NCBI GenBank assembly: GCA_014075275.1
Contig: CP046179.1
Coordinates: 3,047,932-3,111,931, forward strand
Direction: 5' to 3'
Source of the DNA: Boseongicola sp.
Lineage (GTDB): Bacteria > Pseudomonadota > Alphaproteobacteria > Rhodobacterales > Rhodobacteraceae
DNA length: 64,000 nt
Position numbers and translations under genes: made by a program
The notes under the pieces: generated by a model
Told to the model about the DNA's origin: nothing
The model's database searches: none
What the model saw: the letters and a program-made list of their open reading frames with translations, nothing else
Shown here: piece after piece, positions 12,186 to 21,677 of the stretch
Layout: the number at the start of each line of letters is the position of its first letter
How positions within the stretch are numbered: position 1 is the stretch's first letter

Positions 12186-12209
12186 ATCAATACCGGTGTT
12201 TTCACCTCA

Positions 12210-13661
12210 TCAAGGCCATGGCAGTGAGTAGGTTTTGACGTTGGTGAAGAATTTCATCGCCTCAATGACGCCTTCCTTTACACCGTTGCCACTGTCTTTG
12301 ATCCCGCCGAATGGCGACATCTCGATGCGGTAGCCGGGCTGTTCCCAGATGTTGCAGGTGCCAACGTCCAACCCGTTGATGTAAGCAATCGCGCGGTTCA
12401 GATCGTTTGTGCACACGCCCGATGAAAGGCCGAAGTTGGTTGAGTTTGAAATGCGCATGACTTCGGTATCGTCATCTGGCACGCGGACGATGGGAACGAT
12501 GGGGCCAAAGGTTTCTTCCATTACCAATTCGCTGTCATGCGGCACATGATCGACTACGATTGGGGGCAGCAATGCGCCCTGACGGCCGGGGTGGTAGAGG
12601 ATTTTCGCCCCCGCTTCCTCGGCCATGAATACGCGCTTTTCGAACAGTTCCGCGGCGACATCGTGGATCACGCACCCAAGTTCCGTTTCGGGATCTTGCG
12701 GATCGCCAAACTTGATTTTCTTGGCTTTCTCCAGAACTAAGGGAACAAATTTGTCGGCAACGCTTTCCTGCACGAGGATACGTTTAACCGCCGTGCAGCG
12801 CTGGCCGGAGTTCCCCGTCGCTCCTGCGACGGCGATTGTCGCCGCCTTTTCAAGATCTTCATCGCTGAGGTCATTCAGGATGATCAAAGGGTCATTTCCG
12901 CCGAGTTCAAGCGCCGTGCGTTTGTAGCCAGCTTTGTCGGCGATCATTTTGCCGACGGGAACGCCGCCCGTGAAGGTGATGATGTCGATGTTTTCATTGG
13001 TGACCATCTCGTCGCCAATGTCGGCTGGCATGCCGGTGACGATCTGAAACATTTCCGAGGGAAGACCAGCTTCGTAGAGAATGTCCGCCAGAGCAATTGC
13101 GGTCAGCGGGGTCAGTTCGGTTGGTTTGCAGACCATGCAATTGTTGGTGGCGATGGACGGTGCGATCTTGTGGCTGACCATGTTCAGCGGATGGTTGAAC
13201 GGCGTGATCGCACTGATCGTGCGCACCGGTTCGCGCTTGGTGAAGATCTTGCGATCTTTGCCGTTGTGGGTCAGGTCGCACGAGAATATTTCGCCGTCGT
13301 CCATCATAGATTGACCGGCGGCGAATTGGTACACGTCCTGCGCGCGTTTGGTCTCATAGATGGCATGCTGATGGCAGATGCCCAATTCTAGGGTTAGCCA
13401 TTTCGCAAGGAATTCGCGTTTCTCGCCGATCAGTTGCGAGGTCCGGTTCAGGATCTCGCTGCGTTCATACCGCGATAGGGTCGGTGTGTAATTCGCTGCA
13501 ATTTCAAAGGCTTTGGCGGCGTGTTCGGCAGTTCCGGCGGGAACGGTGCCGATGACCTCGTTGGTGTAGGGATATTTCACTTCGACCACTTTGTCGGTGA
13601 AGACAACTTCGCCGCCAATGCGCATGCCTTCTGCACGGAAATCTGTGTTCTGGTTGTTCAT
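12210..13661 (-). CDS. phnY: Phosphonoacetaldehyde dehydrogenase
   Basis: A 483-residue aldehyde dehydrogenase. Seen: the NAD-binding region ([27 protein letters not shown]), the general-base glutamate in [10 protein letters not shown], the nucleophilic cysteine in [10 protein letters not shown] (about residue 290) and the C-terminal [14 protein letters not shown] motif. By family and by position between phnA and a phosphate transporter it is PhnY, which oxidises phosphonoacetaldehyde to phosphonoacetate in the cytosol with NAD+. Its ATG overlaps the phnA stop by four bases (ATGA), so the two are translationally coupled. Length is normal. A general succinate-semialdehyde-type dehydrogenase is the alternative, but the operon makes this unlikely. 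Confidence 0.93.
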   Translation of the reverse strand: MNNQNTDFRAEGMRIGGEVVFTDKVVEVKYPYTNEVIGTVPAGTAEHAAKAFEIAANYTPTLSRYERSEILNRTSQLIGEKREFLAKWLTLELGICHQHAIYETKRAQDVYQFAAGQSMMDDGEIFSCDLTHNGKDRKIFTKREPVRTISAITPFNHPLNMVSHKIAPSIATNNCMVCKPTELTPLTAIALADILYEAGLPSEMFQIVTGMPADIGDEMVTNENIDIITFTGGVPVGKMIADKAGYKRTALELGGNDPLIILNDLSDEDLEKAATIAVAGATGNSGQRCTAVKRILVQESVADKFVPLVLEKAKKIKFGDPQDPETELGCVIHDVAAELFEKRVFMAEEAGAKILYHPGRQGALLPPIVVDHVPHDSELVMEETFGPIVPIVRVPDDDTEVMRISNSTNFGLSSGVCTNDLNRAIAYINGLDVGTCNIWEQPGYRIEMSPFGGIKDSGNGVKEGVIEAMKFFTNVKTYSLPWP

Positions 13662-14917
13662 GCGGGCACCTCTTCCAATGCGGCGGCGGTTGTTGCGTAG
13701 AAGAACGCATCGAAGTTGCGAAGGTCGGGGGCGTTCCCCAGATCAATCACGCGGTTCACAATGAACGGGACTTCCTGTTCGGTCAAACCGCCTTGGCTGC
13801 GCAGAGGCTCTTTCAGCGCGGCAAGGTCGTGCCGGTGGGCGCTGGTGCCGATGGTCATGTTCTCGGTCGAGACCATAACGAGGTCGCCGATGCGGTCTGG
13901 CGGAAGCTCGAACCGGGTGACGGCTTCGGCCTTGTCGACGACTTCCAGCATCTCTGGCAGGGCGCTGAGACGGGCGATGATATCAGAGGTACTGGCGCTG
14001 TCGGGAAGGTACGCCGTGGCAAAGGAACCGAGGGCTCCATGGTGGACCACGTAGGGGTCAGTGATCGGGAGGATGACACGGGCGGCGGCCTTGCCGAGCC
14101 AGTCGTCCAGCACGTCTTGCACGTAGATCACGGCGGGGTCGCCGTTGGCGTCATGTTTGGGTTTCATGCCGTGATCTGCGGTCACGACGATGGCGGCACC
14201 TAGGGCGTCGAGTTCGGCTAAGTATTTGTCGAACATGGCATAAAAATCTTTCGCGCCTTGTTCGTTTGGCGCGAATTTATGCTGAACGTAGTCGGTGGTG
14301 GACAGATACATGACGTCTGGGCTCCACTCGCGCAATAGCTTCACGCCAGCGGCAAAGACAAACTCGGACAGTTCGGCGGAGTAGACTTCCGGCACTTCGC
14401 GGCCCAGCCATTGGCTGGCGTTTTCGATGCCGTTGTCGGCCTTTGTTGCCTGATCGGATTTCTCGGATGAAAAGCATATGACGCGGTCTTCATCGTAGCT
14501 GAGACCTGCCCCCAAAAGGGCGCGCAACTTGTCTTTGGCGGTGACCACCGCGACCCGTGCGCCTGCCTCGTAAAACTTTGAAAACACTGTAGGAGCGCGC
14601 AGAAAGCGGACGTCGTTCATCATGACTTCTTCGCCGGTATCCGGGTCGAACAAGAAGTTGCCGCAGATGCCGTGTACGGACGGTGGACGGCCCGTTGCGA
14701 TGGACATGTTGTTGGGGTTTGTGAAGGATGGGATGACGGAATGGGCGAGCCGATCCGTGCCGGTTTTGCGCATCTTTTTAAGGGTCGGCATCAAGCCTTC
14801 GGCGATTGCGACTTCGAGATATTCGGGCTCGCAACCATCCAGACAGATGGCAATTGCGCAGGTTTTTGGCGCTGGATATGTGCGGTCATTTGCGGTGACC
14901 GGGGTGGTGATCGGCAT
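13658..14917 (-). CDS. phnA: Phosphonoacetate hydrolase
   Basis: A 419-residue metal-dependent hydrolase of the alkaline-phosphatase superfamily. Seen: an N-terminal metal aspartate ([12 protein letters not shown]), the nucleophilic threonine region ([13 protein letters not shown], about 63-76), a central metal site ([13 protein letters not shown]), the DHGM metal site ([12 protein letters not shown]) and a late histidine ([10 protein letters not shown]). PhnA cleaves the C-P bond of phosphonoacetate to acetate and phosphate using zinc. It is the middle gene of the phnW-phnA-phnY order and overlaps phnY by four bases. A 110-base gap with three 11-base repeats separates it from phnW, so it may have its own regulation. 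Length is normal. Confidence 0.95.
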   Translation of the reverse strand: MPITTPVTANDRTYPAPKTCAIAICLDGCEPEYLEVAIAEGLMPTLKKMRKTGTDRLAHSVIPSFTNPNNMSIATGRPPSVHGICGNFLFDPDTGEEVMMNDVRFLRAPTVFSKFYEAGARVAVVTAKDKLRALLGAGLSYDEDRVICFSSEKSDQATKADNGIENASQWLGREVPEVYSAELSEFVFAAGVKLLREWSPDVMYLSTTDYVQHKFAPNEQGAKDFYAMFDKYLAELDALGAAIVVTADHGMKPKHDANGDPAVIYVQDVLDDWLGKAAARVILPITDPYVVHHGALGSFATAYLPDSASTSDIIARLSALPEMLEVVDKAEAVTRFELPPDRIGDLVMVSTENMTIGTSAHRHDLAALKEPLRSQGGLTEQEVPFIVNRVIDLGNAPDLRNFDAFFYATTAAALEEVPA

Positions 14918-14938
14918 GGGATTTCCCCTGATTTTGCG

Positions 14939-14971
14939 ACGTCGGTATCACGTCGGTATTACGTCGGTGCG
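14939..14971. repeat. Three tandem 11-base repeats between phnW and phnA
   Basis: ACGTCGGTATC (14939-14949), ACGTCGGTATT (14950-14960) and ACGTCGGTGCG (14961-14971) lie head to tail in the 110-base gap between the phnW stop and the phnA start. The period is close to one helical turn. It may be a protein-binding array upstream of phnA or simple slippage. Confidence 0.8.
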
Positions 14972-15027
14972 TGCGAACGGTGGGTTTAGGGATCATTAAT
15001 CTTTGGCTAACCCTTTCCTCCGGTCGG

Positions 15028-16209
15028 TTACGCGGCGAGTTTCTTGCGTTCTTCTAGTGCGGCGGGTGGTGGGCCAGCGTTTGAGACCCCCAATTCGTTC
15101 AAGGCGTCACCGGCGGCTTCGACAACCCGGTGCATAATGTTGCCATCCATCCGGCCGATGCAGCCGATGCGAAAACTTTCCACGACCGTCAGCTTGCCGG
15201 GGTAGATGATGAAGCCGCGCGATTTCATGGCCTCGTAAAACCCAGAGAAGCTAAAGTTGGGATCGTCCGGGCAGAAGAAGGTGACGATGATGGGCGAGAG
15301 CCAGCGATCATCGAGCAGCGTTTCGAAGCCGATGTCGCGCATGCCGTTTACGACGATGTCGCGGTTCGAGGTGTATCGGGCAAGGCGTGCAGGAACACCG
15401 CCTTCTTCGGCGTGCAGATCCAGTGCCTTCATGAAGGCGGCGACCACGTGGGTTGGCGGTGTGAAGCGCCATTGGCCGGTTCTCTCCATTGTGTCCCACT
15501 GGGCGTGAACGTCCAGCGACAAGGAGTGGCAGTTGCCTTTGGAGGCGGTGATCTCGGTCTTACGAGCAATGACGAAGCCGAAGCCGGGCACGCCTTCGAT
15601 ACATTTGTTGGCGGATGAGACGAAGGCGGCGCAGCCGAGTTCTTCGGGGTGCAGGGGCAGCGCGCCGAAGGCGGACATCGAGTCGATCAGAAGTTTACGA
15701 CCTGCGGCGCGGGTGGCGGCGGCGATTTCCTCGACCGGGTTCAGGATGCCGCTGGAAGTTTCGCAGTGAATGGCCAGAACATGGGTGATGGCGGGATCAT
15801 TGGCGAGGATCGCGGCAACTTCGGCACCGCGCGGCGGCATGTAGTCGCCTTTATCGAGCAAATGGAAGTCGCGCCCCAGATACTCCATCGTTTTTGCGGC
15901 GCGCAGGCCGTAGGCCCCGTTGGCGAGGACCAGAACTTTGCCGTCTTTGGGCACGAACGAGCCCAGCATCGCTTCGACCGCGTAGCTGCCTGATCCCTGT
16001 ATCGGCACGCAATCGTAGTTTTCCGAACCGGGGCCGATCATGCCAAGCAGACGGGCACGCAGATCGCGGGTCATGGCGCGGAAATCTTCATCCCAACTGC
16101 CCCAGTCGCAGAGCATCGCCTCTTTCACTTCAAAGGACGTGGTTAGGGGGCCGGGCGTCAGCAAATAGGGCTCGCCCAGTTTTGGATCAGGGAAGTCAGC
16201 CTTGGTCAT
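15028..16209 (-). CDS. phnW: 2-aminoethylphosphonate:pyruvate transaminase
   Basis: A 393-residue class-V (fold-type I) PLP aminotransferase. Seen: the start LGEPYLLTPGPLTTSFEVK, the PLP aspartate in LIDSMSAFGALP, and the lysine that binds PLP in SSANKCIEGVPGFGF (about residue 198), all PhnW signatures. It converts 2-aminoethylphosphonate and pyruvate to phosphonoacetaldehyde and alanine in the cytosol, the first step of the pathway. It is the first gene of the minus-strand phosphonate operon and is divergent from a LysR gene 104 bases away, the usual arrangement for a pathway-specific activator. Length and motifs are normal; the C-terminal tail is slightly extended. Confidence 0.96.
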   Translation of the reverse strand: MTKADFPDPKLGEPYLLTPGPLTTSFEVKEAMLCDWGSWDEDFRAMTRDLRARLLGMIGPGSENYDCVPIQGSGSYAVEAMLGSFVPKDGKVLVLANGAYGLRAAKTMEYLGRDFHLLDKGDYMPPRGAEVAAILANDPAITHVLAIHCETSSGILNPVEEIAAATRAAGRKLLIDSMSAFGALPLHPEELGCAAFVSSANKCIEGVPGFGFVIARKTEITASKGNCHSLSLDVHAQWDTMERTGQWRFTPPTHVVAAFMKALDLHAEEGGVPARLARYTSNRDIVVNGMRDIGFETLLDDRWLSPIIVTFFCPDDPNFSFSGFYEAMKSRGFIIYPGKLTVVESFRIGCIGRMDGNIMHRVVEAAGDALNELGVSNAGPPPAALEERKKLAA

Positions 16210-16313
16210 TTCGCGGTCCTTGGTTGGCTTATCTGTCTGATGAAGAATGTTGACGCATATGTAAAATCTCTGTTTGGTATCGAAGTATAGGTTTTTCAGA
16301 TGGCAGGTTTAGG
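16210..16313. promoter_or_regulatory. Divergent promoter region of phnW and the LysR gene
   Basis: 104 bases between two divergent starts, A+T-rich around 16255-16290. By analogy with other LysR-regulated operons this should contain the LysR binding site and both promoters. I see only a weak dyad around 16279-16290 (TATCGAAGTATA) and no clear T-N11-A box, so the exact site is not assigned. Confidence 0.5.
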
Positions 16314-17282
16314 ATGCGCTATACGCAGCTTCGGGCGTTTCACAATGTGGCCTTGCACGCCGGGTTTTCCCGTGCGGCTGAGGCCATGAACCAATCGCAG
16401 CCATCGCTGTCGGATCAGGTGCGTAAGTTGGAGCAGGCGCATGACGTGTTGTTGTTCCATCGCGATGCGCGGCAAGTGCGGTTGACCGAAGCCGGCGAAG
16501 ACCTGTTTCGGATGACGCGGCAGTTCTTCGAGATGGAAGAACAGATTGGTGAGCAGTTGGACCGCTCGCGGGCGGCGATTGCCGGGAATTTGCGGATCAT
16601 CGCGGATAGTGCGCTGCATGTGACGGGGTTCGTCAGCGGATTTCGCAAGGCGCATCCGCGGGTGTTTGTTTCGGTGCATACGGGGAATACCGAGGACGTC
16701 TTGCGGCGGGTTCGGAATTATGAGGCTGAGGTTGGGGTGGTGGCAAATCTGGTGTCTGCGCCGGATTTGGACACGGTGGATTTGGGAAGCACGCCGATTG
16801 TCGCGATTGCGGCGAAGGGTTTTTTGCCGAAGGCGCTGAATTCCTTGTCAGTCGAGGAGCTGGCCGAGTGGCCTTTGGTTTTGCGTGAGGCGGGGTCGCG
16901 GACGCGGCGGGCGCTGGAGGAGGCTGCAAGTTCGAAAGGGATGGATTTGGATCCGGTGATTGAGGTCGAGGGGCGCGAGGCGATGCGCGAGATTGTGGCT
17001 TCGGGCGCAGGTGTCGGGTTTATTTCAGAGGCAGAGTTTGGAGCGGACGATCGATTGCGAACGCTGCCGATCACGGGTTTGGATCTGCCGATGTCGGAAA
17101 CATTGGTGACGCTGACAGCTATGCCCAGAGCCTTGGTTACGAAAACGGCTATGACGCCATCAAGAGCTACTTTGGAAACTCGGATTGGACGGATACGCCT
17201 TCGCCAATGCTGTCGGCACCAGACAAGGTTGCTGGTCTGCCAAAAGGCACCACGCCAACGTTGGAAAGCCACATCTATGTGA
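16314..17282 (+). pseudogene. LysR-family regulator of the phosphonate operon, 3' end lost at a junction
   Basis: The first about 265 residues are a normal LysR regulator: winged HTH at 1-62 (AFHNVALHAGFSRAAEAMNQ, SQPSLSDQVRKLE, RQVRLTEAG) and an effector-binding domain (PIVAIAAKGF, VLREAGSRTRRALEEA, EIVASGAGVGFISEAEF). At the segment ETLVTLTAM (up to about 17110) the family normally adds some 15-20 more residues and stops. Here the frame instead runs on for about 50 residues of low-complexity, Arg/Thr-rich sequence to a stop at 17282, because the DNA from about 17114 on belongs to a binding-protein gene read in another frame. The regulator may still fold, since only its end is replaced. It probably controls phnW (divergent, inference). 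A sequencing or assembly chimera would look the same. Confidence 0.8.
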
Positions 17283-18400
17283 CGGATACGACAGAAGGCC
17301 GCTATCTGGTCGCCAACCCATATTTCCACCAAGTGGATCCAACGGGTCAGCAGTTGCCGTATATCCCGACCCAGGACGAGGTCTACATCAACGACAACGA
17401 AGTCCGTATTCTGAAGCTGGTGAACAACGAGATCGACTATAAATCTCAGTCGCTTCAGTTGGCTTCGGCACCGATCCTTTTGGAAAATCAGGAGAAGGGC
17501 AACTATACAATCCGCCTGCGTCCTGAGATTACAATGGGCGCATTCGGCTTTAACGTAACGCATGAAGATGACGCAAAGCGCGCGGTGTTTAACGACATTC
17601 GTTTCCGTGAAGCGATGTCGATTGCGATTAACCGTGAAGAGCTGAATGAAGTCGGCTTCTTTGGTCAGGGCACACCGCAACAGTATGTTGGTTTCTCGCC
17701 TTTGCCGGAGTTCGCTGATCAGTCGTTGAAAACCTATAAGACCGAGTATGATCCGGCGGCTGCGAATGCACTGTTGGATGCGGTTGGCATGGTTGACACC
17801 GACGGTGACGGCGCACGTGAACTGCCAAACGGCGAAAAGCTGGTCCTGAACATGAACTTCTCGACCCAGGGTATCGCGGGTCAGACTGTTGAGCTTGTTT
17901 CGCAGTATTGGTCAGAAGTTGGTGTTGCTTCAGTGGTGAAAGAAGTTACGCCGGACGAATATCGTTCTGCGCAGTCTTCGAACCAGTTGGATGTGTCGAT
18001 GTGGCGTAAAGGTCAGCCATTGGCCATCGTCCTTGGCAACAACGAACTTTGGGTGCCGCCGTATGAGAACTATTTCGGCAACCGGAATGCGATGTTGTGG
18101 GCCGAGTGGGTTGATAGCGGCGGAAGCGCTGGTGTTGAGCCACCTGCATGGGCCAAGGGTCTGATTGATGACATCAACACGCTTCAGTCGGCGGATCAGG
18201 CTTCGGCAGCGTTTGCTGAAACCGGTGCCCGGATGGCGCAGACGATGGCAGAGAACCTGATGTTCATCGGCACGGTCAACGCACCTGCGCCGATCTATCA
18301 GAACAATGCGCTGAAGAACTTCACCGAGTTCCAGACGCATTCTTATGAGTACTACCGGACATATCCGTACCGCGCCACGCAGTGGTATCTGGACGAATAG
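17114..18400 (+). pseudogene. Peptide-type ABC transporter substrate-binding protein, 5' part missing
   Basis: Frame 2 from about 17114 to 18400 encodes the C-terminal two thirds of a family-5 extracellular binding protein (AQSLGYENGYDAIKSYFGNS, then NPYFHQVDPTGQQLPYI, FNVTHEDDAKRAVFNDIRFR, AMSIAINREELNEVGFFGQG). The family usually has about 600 residues including a signal peptide; about 430 remain. There is no signal peptide and no start codon before ATG 17207, because the upstream DNA is the 3' end of the LysR gene. The product could not be exported normally. The two permease and two ATPase genes that follow (18524-22675) are intact and would have been its partners. The upstream promoter must also have been lost. 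Confidence 0.85.
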
Positions 18401-18425
18401 GCCCCGGTTTGGTCTTATGAAATTG

Positions 18426-18451
18426 CCGCGGGCGGGTTTACCTGCCCGCGG
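18426..18451 (+). promoter_or_regulatory. Stem-loop between binding-protein and permease genes
   Basis: Perfect 8-base arms CCGCGGGC (18426-18433) and GCCCGCGG (18444-18451) with a 10-base loop, and no T-run after it. Such hairpins after binding-protein genes commonly stabilise the upstream message so that binding protein outnumbers permease. It lies in the 123-base gap before the first permease gene. Confidence 0.7.
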
Positions 18452-18523
18452 TCTACGAAGGGAAAACGGTCAGGGACATCCGGAATAATCCGGGGCAGAG
18501 TGGCCGAACGACGGGGATAAACC

Positions 18524-19531
18524 ATGCTGAATTTCGCGCGCTTTGTGGCGACACGCGCGGTCATGGCGGTGATCACGCTGTTGATCGTGTCGTTGGTTGT
18601 GTTCTCGTTAATGGAATTAGTGCCTGGGGACTGCGCAGAGCGGTATCTGGCATTTAAGAATACTCAAGGGTCCAGCATTCAGATTGCGAACGAGCTTGAA
18701 GCCGAACGTATACGGTTGGGGCTGGACCGGCCGTTTCTGGAGCGCTGGGGCGGTTGGATCGTCAACGCCTTTGGCGGAGATTTCGGCGATAGTTGCATCT
18801 TGCGCGTCGATATTGCCCAGCTTTTGGGTGACAAGTTCTGGCTGAGCCTGGGCATTTGCCTGGCCGCTTTGACGCTGGCCTATACCATCGCCATTCCAGT
18901 GGGCATCATCGCCGCTGCTTCGAACAACCCTTTCCTGAACAACTCGCTGCGGGTCGTCAGCTATTTGGGCCTGGCGATGCCAAACTTCCTTCTGGCGCTG
19001 ATGATCATGCTGATAGCGACGGTTTACTTCGGGAATACGTTGACCGGGCTGTATTCGGACGGATTCCGAGATGCGCCGTGGTCGTGGGCGAAGTTTGTCG
19101 ATTTGTTGAAACATGCCTGGTTACCGATCTTTATTCTGGGCTGGTCGGCGACGGCATTTGCGCTTCAGACGGTGCGGGCGTTGATGTCGGATGAGATCGG
19201 GAAGTTGTATGTGACGGCGGCGTCTGCCCGTGGTGTGCATGGGCGCAAATTGCTGTGGAACTATCCGGCGCGCCATGCGCTGGGCCCGATTGTGAATTCG
19301 CTGGGGTTCGACTTGAACCGTATCTTTAACGAGTTGCCGATTGTCGCGCTGATATTGGTTCTGACGGATGCGGGGGCGTTGCTAATCGAAGCGCTTGCGC
19401 GGTCAAACGATCAGCAATTGGCGGGGGCGATCATCTTCCTATTAACGGCGTCGATTGTGTCGCTGAACTTTGCAACTGACGTATTGCTTGCGGTTCTTGA
19501 TCCGCGCGTCCGCAAAAGCATTCTGAGGTGA
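18524..19531 (+). CDS. Peptide-type ABC transporter permease (DppB-like)
   Basis: A 335-residue inner-membrane permease of the dipeptide/oligopeptide/nickel family. It begins with a membrane helix (MAVITLLIVSLVVFSLMELV), has a periplasmic segment up to about 105, then five further helices. The cytosolic coupling loop that docks on the ATPase is visible as the stretch YVTAASARGVHGRKLLWNYP (about 225-245). It forms a heterodimer with the next gene product. The stop overlaps the neighbourhood of the next start, and the four transporter genes form one operon with the broken binding-protein gene. Substrate is not known; adenine deaminase downstream hints at nucleobase or related metabolism but this is only context. 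Confidence 0.9.
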   Translation: MLNFARFVATRAVMAVITLLIVSLVVFSLMELVPGDCAERYLAFKNTQGSSIQIANELEAERIRLGLDRPFLERWGGWIVNAFGGDFGDSCILRVDIAQLLGDKFWLSLGICLAALTLAYTIAIPVGIIAAASNNPFLNNSLRVVSYLGLAMPNFLLALMIMLIATVYFGNTLTGLYSDGFRDAPWSWAKFVDLLKHAWLPIFILGWSATAFALQTVRALMSDEIGKLYVTAASARGVHGRKLLWNYPARHALGPIVNSLGFDLNRIFNELPIVALILVLTDAGALLIEALARSNDQQLAGAIIFLLTASIVSLNFATDVLLAVLDPRVRKSILR

Positions 19532-19536
19532 CGGCG

Positions 19537-20685
19537 ATGACTAGCGAAACCACAGATATCCCCGTCGGTGACGACCAAAAGGCAAAAGAGGCCTATTTTA
19601 CGGCGTCGCAAACTCAGCTGATATGGGCGCGGTTCAAAAAGCAACGTGCCGCCATGATTGCAGCGGTTGTGCTGATGGTTCTGGTCGTCAGCGGATTGTT
19701 CGCGCCGTTCCTGTCGCCTTATGATCCGACGATTGCAGGGCGCGATAAGGACTATACCAACGGCGCGCCACAAATCCCGCAGTTCTGCGACACCAATGGG
19801 TGTTCGGCGCGTCCCTTTATCCATGGTGTTGAGCGCGAACGGTCGATGGCGACCAACTTTCGTTGGGTGACCAAAGTGAACGAGGACGAGCGGCATTACG
19901 TTCAGCTTTTCCCGAAAGGCGACAGTTACAAGCTGTTTGGTTTTATCCCCGGAAGCCGTCATTTGTTTGGTGTTGAGGGCGGGAAGATCCATCTGTTTGG
20001 CACGGATGAAGACGGCCAAGACATCTTCAGCAGGACGCTTCATGCGATCTGGACATCACTTCAGGTGGGGGCCATCGGCGTTTTCATTGCCTTCGTGCTG
20101 GCCCTGATTATCGGGGGGGTGTCGGGATACTACGGCGGCTGGATTGACGGGGTCTTACAAATGATCACCGACGCGGTCCGAACGGTGCCCGCGATCCCGC
20201 TGTTTATGGCGGTCGCGGCGTTCATGCCGCCTGAATTATCGGCGGAAGCGCGGTTCTTCTACATATCAATCATCCTTGGGTTTATCGGCTGGCCAACATT
20301 GGCGCGGCGGGTGCGAACCCATCTTTTAACCGAACGAAATCAGGAATATGTGCTGGCGGCGCAATTGTGCGGGGCTTCGTCGCCGCACGTTATTCGCAAG
20401 CATCTGCTGCCGTCGTTCACGTCTTACATCATCGTGGATCTGGTGATTTCATTCCCCTATATGGTTCTGAGCGAAACGGCCTTGTCGTTCATCGGGCTGG
20501 GTCTGAAAGACCCGGTTAGTTCGCTGGGCGTTATGCTGCAAAAGGCAACAAGCGCAGATGTGATGCTGAACTATCAGTGGTATTTCATCCCGGTTGTCTT
20601 CTTCATCGTGCTGGTCATGGCCTTCGTCTTTGTGGGCGACGGGCTACGAGATGCCGCCGATCCTTACTCGGATGCCAAGAAATGA
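19537..20685 (+). CDS. Peptide-type ABC transporter permease (DppC-like)
   Basis: A 382-residue permease, partner of the preceding one. After a cytosolic N-terminus there is the typical DppC first helix (AAMIAAVVLMVLVVSGLFAP), then an unusually long periplasmic insertion of about 90 residues containing a CDTNGC cysteine pair, then the conserved LFGTDEDGQDIFSRTLHAIW entry to the transport domain and five helices. The EAA coupling loop is visible around EYVLAAQLCGASSPHVIRKH. ATG at 19537 is preferred; a GTG at 19528 would overlap the upstream stop. The stop overlaps the ATPase start by four bases (ATGA). Confidence 0.9.
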   Translation: MTSETTDIPVGDDQKAKEAYFTASQTQLIWARFKKQRAAMIAAVVLMVLVVSGLFAPFLSPYDPTIAGRDKDYTNGAPQIPQFCDTNGCSARPFIHGVERERSMATNFRWVTKVNEDERHYVQLFPKGDSYKLFGFIPGSRHLFGVEGGKIHLFGTDEDGQDIFSRTLHAIWTSLQVGAIGVFIAFVLALIIGGVSGYYGGWIDGVLQMITDAVRTVPAIPLFMAVAAFMPPELSAEARFFYISIILGFIGWPTLARRVRTHLLTERNQEYVLAAQLCGASSPHVIRKHLLPSFTSYIIVDLVISFPYMVLSETALSFIGLGLKDPVSSLGVMLQKATSADVMLNYQWYFIPVVFFIVLVMAFVFVGDGLRDAADPYSDAKK

Positions 20686-21677
20686 GCGCGTTAATCGAAG
20701 TTGAAAACCTGACGCTGAAGTTCAAGACCGACGAGGGTCTGATCACGGCGGTCGATGATGTTAGCTTTACCATCGACAAGGGCGAGGTGATGGGGCTGGT
20801 CGGCGAAAGCGGATCGGGGAAATCTGTGACCGCCAAGGCGTTGATGCATTTGAATGCGCGCAACGCGGTTTATACGCCTGAATCCAAGATCACGCTGCAC
20901 ACGGAAGACGGGCCAGTTGATGTGCTGTCGCTGAAAACGCCGCGCGAATTGAATGTTGTGCGCGGTGGGGCAGTTTCGATGATTTTCCAGGAGCCAATGG
21001 CGAGTTTTGCCCCGGCGATTTCTATCGGCAAGCAAATGGTCGAACAGCTATTGCTGCACTCGGACATGAGCAAGGCGAAGTGTAAGGAAGTATCGATTGA
21101 GATGCTGGACAGGGTCGGGATCTCGGACGCGGCCAGCCGGTTCAATCAGTATGCGTTTGAATTGTCAGGTGGTATGCGCCAGCGGGCGATGATTGCTATG
21201 GCGCTGTCGACGCGACCAAAGTTGCTGATCGCGGATGAGCCGACAACCGCGCTGGATGTGACCATTCAGGCGCAGGTGATCGACCTAATGAAAGACCTGG
21301 TGGATGAATTTCACATGGGCATCATTTTCATCACCCACGATCTGGGCGTGGTTGCCCAGACAGCGGACAAAGTGAATGTGATGTATCTGGGCCGGATGAT
21401 TGAGGAAGGTGAGGTGCGCGAAGTGATCCGCAATCCGAAGCATCCCTATACTCAAGGGCTGCTGAACGCCTTGCCGAAGATGGACGATCTGGATTCGCCC
21501 CTGTCGCCGGTGCCGGGGGATATTCCGTCACCACTGGAGCGCCCACCTGGATGTGTGTTCAACACCCGGTGCGGTCAGGTCGTTGGCGACCAGTGCATGT
21601 CGAAATTGCCGCGCGATGTGAAGGTGAGTGATACGCACCACGTCGGCTGCCACATCTATTCGGAGGCAGCGGAATGA
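20682..21677 (+). CDS. Peptide-type ABC transporter ATPase (DppD-like)
   Basis: A 331-residue nucleotide-binding protein. Walker A is [19 protein letters not shown] (about 37-55), the Q-loop is [10 protein letters not shown], the ABC signature is [16 protein letters not shown], Walker B is [12 protein letters not shown], and the switch His is in IIFITHDLG. The C-terminal oligopeptide-type extension has the Cys-rich motif [11 protein letters not shown]...C...C that binds an Fe-S cluster in some relatives. The ATG at 20682 overlaps the permease stop (ATGA); a longer upstream reading is a shadow of the permease. It powers the transporter together with the next gene product. Confidence 0.93.
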   Translation: MSALIEVENLTLKFKTDEGLITAVDDVSFTIDKGEVMGLVGESGSGKSVTAKALMHLNARNAVYTPESKITLHTEDGPVDVLSLKTPRELNVVRGGAVSMIFQEPMASFAPAISIGKQMVEQLLLHSDMSKAKCKEVSIEMLDRVGISDAASRFNQYAFELSGGMRQRAMIAMALSTRPKLLIADEPTTALDVTIQAQVIDLMKDLVDEFHMGIIFITHDLGVVAQTADKVNVMYLGRMIEEGEVREVIRNPKHPYTQGLLNALPKMDDLDSPLSPVPGDIPSPLERPPGCVFNTRCGQVVGDQCMSKLPRDVKVSDTHHVGCHIYSEAAE

